Source: Paracoccaceae bacterium
GTDB taxonomy: Bacteria > Pseudomonadota > Alphaproteobacteria > Rhodobacterales > Rhodobacteraceae
Reading direction: 5' to 3'
Assembly: GCA_028285485.1 (NCBI GenBank)
Contig: JANQPC010000061.1
Location: 1 to 64,000, forward strand
Length of the DNA stretch: 64,000 nt
In this document: positions 57,685 through 64,000 of the stretch, piece after piece
Layout: each line of letters starts with the position of its first letter
Numbering within the stretch: position 1 is the first letter of the stretch
Position numbers and translations under genes: made by a program
Notes under the pieces: model-generated
The model's database searches: none
Told to the model about the DNA's origin: nothing
Seen by the model: the letters and a program-made list of their open reading frames with translations, nothing else

Positions 57685-57722
57685 CCGCGCGGCGGATCAC
57701 CCCGCCGCGCGGGCTTTTTTGG
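57685..57722 (+). terminator. Rho-independent terminator after the binding-protein gene
   Basis: Stem CCGCGCGGCGG / CCGCCGCGCGG (57685-57695 and 57702-57712) followed by GC and a run of T. Confidence 0.9.
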
Positions 57723-57831
57723 GGGGCCATCGCGAGGCCACGACCTTGGGTCGATAGCACGCCCACATGAGCGGTGACTATCGGGCCGATGGGTGCCCCG
57801 GCCCGGGAAAGCGGGGCATTCCAGACCCACT

Positions 57832-58743
57832 TTAGTCGCGGCGCGCCACGCTTCTCACAACAAGATCCCGAAACCAGGAAAACATCGGCGAACGATCAAC
57901 ACCGCGGCCCCAGATCATCTGCGCGTCCACGGAGGGAACGTGGATCGGAAGCTCATAGATATTGAGCGGCAGGGTCTCCTGCGCCTTGAGCGCCAGGCGG
58001 CGGGGAAGCGCCGCAATCAGATCGGTTTCCGCGATCATGTTGGGCAGCGCGGCAAATCCCGAAACGCTGGCCACAACGTTGCGCGACAGGTCCATCGCGC
58101 CCAGCGCCGCGTCGACGATGCCCACCCCATCCTGCCTGTGCGAGATCAGCGCATGCCTGCAGGCCAGGAACGCCTCAAGCGTGAGATCGGTTTTCACCTC
58201 GGGGTGCCCCTTGCGGGCGATGCACACGAAGGGTTCCCGAAACAGCGGGATGTGATGAAACCTCTTTGCGATTTGGCCCGCCGCGCAGATCGCGATGTCT
58301 GCCCCGCCGCTATCGAGAACCGGCGCAAATTCGTCCCGCACCGCGGCGCGGGTGAACAGGCGGATGCCCGGCGCCTGTTCGTGCAGCGCCCGCATCACCT
58401 GCGGCAAAGCGGTTAGTTCGATCAGGTCGTTGGTGAGCAGGCGAATATCGGCATCTGCCGTTTCGGGGTTGAAATCGGTCCCGACATTGATTGCGCTTTC
58501 GGCTGCCGCGATCGCCGCGGTCACATGATGGGCCGCCTCGACGGCAAGTGCCGTGGGCACCATGCCCGCGGGCGTGCGCACGAAAAGCTCATCATCAAAC
58601 AGTGCCCGCAGCCGCGCCAGCGCATTGCTCATTGAAGGTTGGGCAAGGCCGATCCGCTGGCCCGCCCGCGTGACGTTGCGCTCGCTCATCATCGCATCGA
58701 AGGCCACGAGCAGGTTCAGATCGAGGGATTTTACATTCCTCAT
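57832..58743 (-). CDS. LysR-family regulator
   Basis: 303 residues. Start MRNVKSLDLNLLVAFDAMMS; HTH VTRAGQRIGLAQPSMSNALA. The C-terminal domain is of the usual length. The ATG at 58764 would add seven residues. Divergent from the MBL-fold gene, which it probably regulates. An AT-rich stretch lies between. Confidence 0.85.
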   Translation of the reverse strand: MRNVKSLDLNLLVAFDAMMSERNVTRAGQRIGLAQPSMSNALARLRALFDDELFVRTPAGMVPTALAVEAAHHVTAAIAAAESAINVGTDFNPETADADIRLLTNDLIELTALPQVMRALHEQAPGIRLFTRAAVRDEFAPVLDSGGADIAICAAGQIAKRFHHIPLFREPFVCIARKGHPEVKTDLTLEAFLACRHALISHRQDGVGIVDAALGAMDLSRNVVASVSGFAALPNMIAETDLIAALPRRLALKAQETLPLNIYELPIHVPSVDAQMIWGRGVDRSPMFSWFRDLVVRSVARRD

Positions 58744-58830
58744 ATCAATGAATCTTATTTTCACTATCCATTGGACGAATGGTAGGCGATGCGCTTCTCT
58801 CGGGCCAGTTCAAACGGATTGGATCTCAGG

Positions 58831-59742
58831 ATGGCTGGCCCCACCGCTCCCCTCTCCCGCCGCGGCCTGATCAGGCTGGCTCTGGGCACAGGCGTCGTCT
58901 CCGCCACCTTTGCCACGAGGGGGCATGTTGCGCGCGCCGATAGCCATGCCGCCACGCCGTTGAGCGGCCTTGTCACATCCCATCGGTTGGGGCCCGTCAC
59001 GCTTCACACCTATGCCGCGCCCGAAGCCTCGTCCTGGGTCACCACCCAGATCATCGAAACGGCAAATGAGATCCACGTCATCGATACCCAGATGGTGCAG
59101 GCATTTGCCGCCGAGGCCCGCGCCTTAATCGACAGCCTCGGAAAGCCGATCAAACGAGTCTATCTGAGCCACGCGCATCACGACCACATCTTTGGCATCA
59201 CGCAATATCCGGAGGCGGAATTCGTTACCTCTGCCGCGGTGCTGGGTGACGTGCAGGGCTTCATCGATGCGGGCACCTATGCGCAGCGCAAGGCCGGGCT
59301 GGAAGATACGTCAGAGCTCCGGCTCCCCGAAGATGGCCTGGCGGCTGGCGCGGCCAATTGGGATGGCGTTAACGTGATGATCTCCGAGGTCGCCGATTGC
59401 GAAGCCAGCAACACGCTGCTCTTTCACATCCCCGAAGCGGGGCTGCTGGTGGCGCAGGATCTTCTCTATGCGAATGTGCATGCCTTTCCCGTGGCCAACC
59501 ATCCAAACTGGATCGCGGCCCTGCAAGACCTGCGCGGGATGGAGGGCCTGCGGGTGATCGGTGCGGGGCACGGGCTTGCCGCCGCACCCGGCGCCATCGA
59601 TGACGCCATCGCGTATCTGACCTTCCGTGAAAACGTGATTGCGGCCAGCGCCGGCGCCGAAGACGCAATCGCGGCGATCGGCGCGGCATATCCAAGTTAC
59701 GGGGCGAAAACTCTGTTGTCCTTTGTCGGCATGCGCTTCTGA
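58831..59742 (+). CDS. MBL-fold metallohydrolase with Tat signal
   Basis: 303 residues. Starts MAGPTAPLSRRGLIRLALGT with a twin-arginine (SRRGLIR) signal peptide, cleaved near RAD, so the enzyme is exported folded. The metal motif SHAHHDHIFGITQYP is complete, and GAGHGLAA follows later. The substrate is unknown; similar enzymes act on lactones, sulfates or thiols. An ATG at 58789 would add 14 residues before the Tat motif. Confidence 0.85.
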   Translation: MAGPTAPLSRRGLIRLALGTGVVSATFATRGHVARADSHAATPLSGLVTSHRLGPVTLHTYAAPEASSWVTTQIIETANEIHVIDTQMVQAFAAEARALIDSLGKPIKRVYLSHAHHDHIFGITQYPEAEFVTSAAVLGDVQGFIDAGTYAQRKAGLEDTSELRLPEDGLAAGAANWDGVNVMISEVADCEASNTLLFHIPEAGLLVAQDLLYANVHAFPVANHPNWIAALQDLRGMEGLRVIGAGHGLAAAPGAIDDAIAYLTFRENVIAASAGAEDAIAAIGAAYPSYGAKTLLSFVGMRF

Positions 59743-59853
59743 GGAGCCCGAGAGCTTCGGGGCCGGCCCCGGCGCGTACACTGTTACCCGCGCTTTGCAT
59801 AGTATCGCTAGGGTGCGGCCACGGCCCCGGGCGAACACGCGAGACGAAGACAA

Positions 59854-60462
59854 GTGACAGAAGTTCTAAGCCACAGCGCGAATGCGGGCGAACGCCCCGG
59901 CAACGGCCCAGATAGCGCCTGCCCCGGCAGCGTTGCAGCCGTGGCGGCGCATGCGCCCCACGCATTCTCCAAGCCGGTTTGCGACATGATCGAACTGGTG
60001 GCGGGCATGGGCGTTCAGGGCGATGCGCATTTTGGCGCCACCGTTCGGCACCGCAGCCGCGTCGCGGCTGATCCCACCCAACCAAACCTGCGCCAGGTCC
60101 ACCTCATCGCGGGAGAGCTTCATGATGCCCTGGTCGCGAAGGGTTTCAAAGTTGGGCCCGGTGCGATGGGCGAAAACGTGACCACGCGCGGGGTGGATCT
60201 TCTCGCCCTGCCGGTTGGCACCCTGCTGCGGCTGGGGGAAGACGCCGTCGTGGCGCTGACCGGGCTGCGCAATCCCTGCAAGCAGCTCGACGATTACCAG
60301 GCTGGCCTGATGCGCGCGGTTCTTGAGCGCGCGCCCGATGGCACGCTTCTGCGCAAGGCCGGGGTGATGGCGGTTGTCGTCGCCCCCGGAGCTGTTCGCC
60401 CGGGCGATGAGATCAGGGTCGCCCTGCCCCCGGCGCCGCACCAGGCGCTCGAACGGGTCTGA
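59854..60462 (+). CDS. MOSC-domain protein
   Basis: 202 residues with a GTG start. RQVHLIAGELHDALVAKGFK, GAMGENVTTRGVDLLALPVG and the GLRNPCKQLDDYQ cysteine are typical of MOSC-domain sulfur-carrier or moco-sulfurase-like proteins (YiiM group). Role not fixed. Confidence 0.85.
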   Translation: MTEVLSHSANAGERPGNGPDSACPGSVAAVAAHAPHAFSKPVCDMIELVAGMGVQGDAHFGATVRHRSRVAADPTQPNLRQVHLIAGELHDALVAKGFKVGPGAMGENVTTRGVDLLALPVGTLLRLGEDAVVALTGLRNPCKQLDDYQAGLMRAVLERAPDGTLLRKAGVMAVVVAPGAVRPGDEIRVALPPAPHQALERV

Positions 60463-60561
60463 CAGGTTGGCCCGCACGCGGGGCCTTCCCCGATAGCGGC
60501 GAAAGCAAAAGTCCGCGCGGCCCACAAGAGAGCGCCTGCCATCGCACCCGCCTGAAGCCGG

Positions 60562-61479
60562 TTAGCGGCCCGATGCAGCCCGCGCGCGTTTTGGCTGCCC
60601 GGGCGCAAACTGGGCCAAGTGATCAACAAGGCGCGCGCCCAGGCCCGATTTTGCCGCGTTCTGCGGCCAGAGAACGTAAACGCCGATCGGGTCAAGCTGC
60701 CAGTCGGGCAGAAGGCGAGCCAGGCTGCCCTGCCGGATATCTTCGCCCACCAGGCAATCGGGCAGCACCGCAAGCCCGGCCCCGGCGCGCACCATCTGGC
60801 CAAGCGCCAGAGCATCGTTCACGATATGCGCCGCGTTGGGTTTGATCGTCACGGCGGGGCGCCCGTGCTTTCGAAACCGGGGTTTGAGGGGAAGATCGCG
60901 CAGTTCGACCCAATCGAGGCCGCCCAACCCATCGGGATGGGTGATCTCGGGAAGGGTGGCGGCATAATCGGCAGAGGCCACGACAACACGCTGAAATTCG
61001 TTCAGCTTGCGCATCTTCAGGGCACTATCGCGCATGTTTCCCATGCGGATGGCCAGATCATACCCGCCTCCGATGATATCCTGCAGCGCGTCGGAAAAGT
61101 GGAACTCCAGCCGGATCTTCGTGTGATCCTTCGCAAAGGCCACGATCCTGTCAACGACGACGGACTGAGACAAAACCGCGGGCATCGCGATCCGGATCAC
61201 CCCGGATAGAACGCTTCCGCGATCCGAGAGATCGTCAAGCCCGGCCTCGGCGGCGCGCACCATGATCTGCGCCTGTTTCAACAGCCGCGCGCCGTCTTCG
61301 GTGAGTGAGATCTTGCGCGTGGATCGGTAGAGAAGCGTTGTGCCCAGCCGGTCTTCAAGCTGGGCAATGTGGTGGCTCACCACCGAGGGTGAGATCCGCA
61401 GCGCCTGCGCGGCACCCCGGAAGCTCCCCTGCTCCACCGTCTTCGCGAAGATCGCCATCTGTCGCAGCTCATCCAGCAT
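60562..61479 (-). CDS. LysR-family regulator
   Basis: 305 residues. MLDELRQMAIFAKTVEQGSF and RGAAQALRISPSVVSHHIAQ form the HTH. The effector domain is normal. Divergent from the SnoaL-type gene (97 bases), which it may regulate. Confidence 0.88.
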   Translation of the reverse strand: MLDELRQMAIFAKTVEQGSFRGAAQALRISPSVVSHHIAQLEDRLGTTLLYRSTRKISLTEDGARLLKQAQIMVRAAEAGLDDLSDRGSVLSGVIRIAMPAVLSQSVVVDRIVAFAKDHTKIRLEFHFSDALQDIIGGGYDLAIRMGNMRDSALKMRKLNEFQRVVVASADYAATLPEITHPDGLGGLDWVELRDLPLKPRFRKHGRPAVTIKPNAAHIVNDALALGQMVRAGAGLAVLPDCLVGEDIRQGSLARLLPDWQLDPIGVYVLWPQNAAKSGLGARLVDHLAQFAPGQPKRARAASGR

Positions 61480-61575
61480 TGTTCGCCATCCCGAACAGTA
61501 AAACCAGTTTATACCAGATTTTGCACAATGGCCCGCCCTCCTACAATCGCCGCACAGCTGGATTGGAGGTGACCG

Positions 61576-62412
61576 ATGAACGTCTTGCACGCCACACTCA
61601 CTGCCGGGCTCTGCGCCCTGCCTCTTGCCATGCCCGCGGGCGCCGACAGCCATCAGGATCTGGGCGCATTCGTCGTCGAGGCACTCAACAACACGCTGAT
61701 GGCGGGGAATGCGAGCGCGATCCCCGATTACTTTTCGCCGGGCTACATAAACCACAACCCCGGGGTGGCAGACGGGCTTGAGCCCCTGGCCGGACTTGCC
61801 GATAAGCTTCAGCCCGTGGGCGGGCTTCAGGGCGAAATTCACCGCGTGATCGTCGATGGCAGCACCGTGGCGCTGCACAGCACCTGGACGAATGTGGGCC
61901 CCGCCCCCCTTGTTGCGTTCGACGTGTTCCGCGTGGAAGACGGGCTGATCGTCGAGCACTGGGATAACCTTACTCCGGCAACGGGGCTCAACCCCTCCGG
62001 CCGCAGCCAGACCGACGGGCAGACCGAGGTCACGGATCTCGACAGGACCGAGGAGAACCGGGCATTGGTGATCGAGCTGATCACCAAGGCATTCATCAAT
62101 GGCGAGAACGTCGATTTCGCCCGCTACATCAACCCCGAGACCTAAGTCCAGCACAATTCAGATATCGGGGACGGGCTTGAAGGGCTGGCGGCTGCGATGC
62201 AATCGGGCCTGTCGATCCGGTACGATGTGATCCACCGCACAGTCGCCCAGGGCAACTTCGTTCTCACCATGTCCGAAGGCGCGCTGAACGGCACCGCCTC
62301 TGCCTTCTACGATCTCTTCCGCCTCGACGAGGGGCTCATCGTGGAGCACTGGGACGTGATCGCCGAAATGCCGGACCCATCCGCACCAACAAACGCCTCC
62401 GGCAAATTCTGA
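61576..62412 (+). pseudogene. Two-domain SnoaL-type protein interrupted by a nonsense codon
   Basis: The intact frame is 278 codons with a signal peptide (MNVLHATLTAGLCALPLAMP). It has two SnoaL/NTF2-like units, the first with YFSPGYINHNPGVADGLEPL and EHWDNLTPAT, the second with IRYDVIHRTVAQGNFVLTMS and EHWDVIAEMP. A TAA at 62143-62145 splits them. The expected text at this point is 'NPET[Y]VQHNSDIGDG', so TAC or TAT has probably become TAA. Codons after it stay in frame and remain protein-like, which suggests a recent mutation, read-through or a sequencing error. An upstream product of 189 residues could still be made. Confidence 0.8.
62143..62145 (+). other. Premature TAA codon in the SnoaL-type gene
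   Basis: TAA directly after GAGACC and before GTCCAGCAC, in frame with both flanking parts. Confidence 0.85.
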
Positions 62413-62476
62413 CCGCGAAGCGCGCCGGGGCCCGCGCCCCGGAAGCAAGCGGCGGGAAACGGGCGCCCGGTGCGCC

Positions 62477-62899
62477 CTAGCCCACCACCTCGATCCCGGC
62501 GAAGAAATACGCGATTTCCTCGGCGGCGGTTTCGGGGGCGTCGGAGCCGTGAACGGAGTTTTCGCCCACGCTTTCGGCAAACTCGGCGCGGATCGTGCCG
62601 GGCGCGGCATCGGCGGGATTGGTGGCGCCCATCACATCGCGGTTCTTCGCGATGGCGCCCTCGCCTTCCAGCACCTGAACCACAACGGGGCCCGAGGCCA
62701 TGAAGGTGCAAAGCTCGTCATAGAACGGGCGCTCGGCATGCACCTTGTAGAATTCGCCCGCCTGCGCCTTAGTCAGGTGAATGCGCTTCTGCGCGGCGAT
62801 CCGAAGGCCCGCTTCCTCGAATTTCGCGTTGATCTTGCCGGTGAGGTTGCGCGCCGTGGCGTCCGGTTTGATGATGGAAAGCGTGCGTTCTGTCGCCAT
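62477..62899 (-). CDS. ndk: Nucleoside diphosphate kinase
   Basis: 140 residues. The active-site segment [20 protein letters not shown] contains the catalytic His. The N-terminus [20 protein letters not shown] is conserved. Phosphorylates NDPs with ATP to balance nucleotide pools. Chosen ATG at 62899; a longer frame has no resemblance. Confidence 0.95.
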   Translation of the reverse strand: MATERTLSIIKPDATARNLTGKINAKFEEAGLRIAAQKRIHLTKAQAGEFYKVHAERPFYDELCTFMASGPVVVQVLEGEGAIAKNRDVMGATNPADAAPGTIRAEFAESVGENSVHGSDAPETAAEEIAYFFAGIEVVG

Positions 62900-63003
62900 G
62901 TCTTGGCCCTGTCTCTGCCCTTGGTCAATAAGGGCGGCAGGCCCGAGGCCCGCCGCCCAAACTCGGCGCCCGCCTAGCACGGAGCGCCGGGGAAGTAAAA
63001 GGC

Positions 63004-63708
63004 TTACTCCACCCGAAGGAGCGGTTGCTGCAGCCCCACCTGCGGGCGGTTTTCCTCGGCATAAAAGCCGGTGCCATCCACATGCTTGGCGCCCATGAAG
63101 AGAAGGTCGGGCATATCCTCGCGCACGTAGAGCAGATCGTGATCCACAACGAAGGGATTGCCCTCCTCAAACCGCACCAGCACGCAGGGCTGGCCAAGCA
63201 CGTCCTTCGCCTCGCCCACCGCGAACGCGCCCTGCCCGCAGGCGCCCTCTGGCAGGGCGTTCAGCTGATCGGCGAAAGGCTGGGCCAGGGGCGTGAGTTC
63301 GAGCTTGGCGTTCAGCACATAATCCTGCGAATAGGCCCCCGGCGCGGCCGGGTTCGGCCCGTGCCACACCACCTCGCCCGCGAAGGAGAACAGAACGGTG
63401 GGCTGGGTGCAGGCGGGATCGGCGAAGATGGTGATCATGGCCGAAAACCCGCCCTCCGCCTCGAAGGTGAAATCGCGGGTAAGATAGGTGGGCGTGGGCG
63501 CGGCTGCGGGATCGGCGGGGTTTTGCTGCGGGCGAAGCTCGCAGGAGATCGAAGTCCATGTTCCCGCAACGCGGGATTTGAGGCCCGCAAGCGCGGCGTC
63601 GTCTGCATGCGCCGGGGCGAGGGGCAAAAGGAATGCAAGGGCAGTGGATAGGGTGGCGGTGGATAGGGTGGCAGTGGATCGGGTGGCGGCAGAAAGCAGG
63701 CGTGTCAT
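63004..63708 (-). CDS. Secreted protein, unknown
   Basis: 234 residues with a signal peptide that contains three repeats ([11 protein letters not shown]), ending near APAHAD. The mature part is beta-rich with [20 protein letters not shown] and [18 protein letters not shown]. Four cysteines could form disulfides. Family not recognised. Divergent from the HxlR gene. Confidence 0.7.
   Translation of the reverse strand: MTRLLSAATRSTATLSTATLSTALAFLLPLAPAHADDAALAGLKSRVAGTWTSISCELRPQQNPADPAAAPTPTYLTRDFTFEAEGGFSAMITIFADPACTQPTVLFSFAGEVVWHGPNPAAPGAYSQDYVLNAKLELTPLAQPFADQLNALPEGACGQGAFAVGEAKDVLGQPCVLVRFEEGNPFVVDHDLLYVREDMPDLLFMGAKHVDGTGFYAEENRPQVGLQQPLLRVE
63644..63688 (-). repeat. 15-base tandem repeat x 3 inside a signal-peptide region
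   Basis: GTGGATAGGGTGGCG, GTGGATAGGGTGGCA and GTGGATCGGGTGGCG, five codons each. The repeat can change signal-peptide length in steps of five residues. Confidence 0.8.
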
Positions 63709-63792
63709 CGAAATCTCCGGTTCTTGACGATGACATCGCAATTTGCGCATAAAATTTATTCTGGCAACTAGCCATAAATTTCTGAGGTAGTC

Positions 63793-64000
63793 ATGAAAAC
63801 CGAACCATTGACTCCGGATAATGGTGAGTCCTGCCCCGTGACCCGCTGCCTTTCGGTCATCGGCGGCAAGTGGAAGCCCGTGATCCTGTTTTCCGTGGCC
63901 CATGGGGTGAACCGGTTCGGCGCGATGCGGCGGGCGATTCCGGCGGTGACAAAACAGATGCTGACCCAGCAGTTGCGGGAACTTGAGGCCGATGGCGTGC
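63793..64000 (+). CDS. HxlR-family regulator, partial
   Basis: Runs off the right edge; 69 residues visible. CPVTRCLSVIGGKWKPVILF is the HxlR signature, with MLTQQLRELEADGV as the recognition region. It probably controls the divergent secreted-protein gene or another neighbour. Confidence 0.88.
   Translation, partial: MKTEPLTPDNGESCPVTRCLSVIGGKWKPVILFSVAHGVNRFGAMRRAIPAVTKQMLTQQLRELEADGV

Overview
The window is high-GC chromosomal DNA from an alphaproteobacterium, most likely a marine Rhodobacteraceae (Roseobacter-group) strain. This is inferred from the choline uptake/oxidation locus (betA-betB-betI divergent from choX-choW-choV), the GC-rich codon use, and familiar alphaproteobacterial versions of yebC, ymdB, mgtE, hisN, ndk, a DUF1127 protein and a BI-1 protein. 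No species can be named from the sequence alone.

Layout. 1-1077: end of a family-25 glycosyltransferase gene and a hemerythrin-like gene. 1145-7785: choline-to-betaine locus with a BetI-type palindrome between the divergent arms. 7924-10411: two exporters (EamA and LysE types) and a divergent ArgP-like regulator. 10439-24738: a foreign block inserted in the 3' end of an SLC13-type transporter gene. 24618-36248: that transporter, yebC, a giant acidic RTX/LamG protein, a second SLC13-type transporter, an EamA transporter and ymdB. 36249-39403: a small accessory patch of orphan genes, intergenic repeats and tRNA-Tyr. 39404-49882: housekeeping and salvage genes (aldo/keto reductase, folate cyclo-ligase, mgtE, guaD, an 8-oxoguanine-deaminase-like enzyme, hisN, regulators, quinone oxidoreductase, BI-1). 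50191-55442: a five-gene group of a membrane-anchored protein, a small secreted protein, two glycosyltransferase-like proteins and a small partner. 55439-64000: GNAT, a peptide-type binding protein, LysR regulators, an MBL-fold enzyme, a MOSC protein, a SnoaL-type gene broken by a nonsense codon, ndk, a secreted protein and a partial HxlR regulator.

The most interesting part is 10439-24738. A serine recombinase gene sits just inside one end. The last 40 codons of the SLC13 gene occur three times (10439-10559, 23593-23714, 24618-24738). The copies encode almost the same peptide but differ mostly at wobble positions. This fits two related elements, one of about 13 kb (A) and one of about 1 kb (B, with no recombinase), inserted in tandem at the same codons, each bringing its own replacement 3' end so that the transporter stays whole. 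Element A carries a one-direction set of mostly unrecognised genes: Cys-rich zinc-binding-like proteins, an acidic scaffold-like protein, and a T7-lysozyme-like protein without the expected zinc ligands. These hint at a phage or phage-satellite ancestry, but I see no terminase, portal or recognisable capsid.

Limits: assignments rest on reading the translations and on remembered family motifs. No database search, structure prediction or GC calculation was run.
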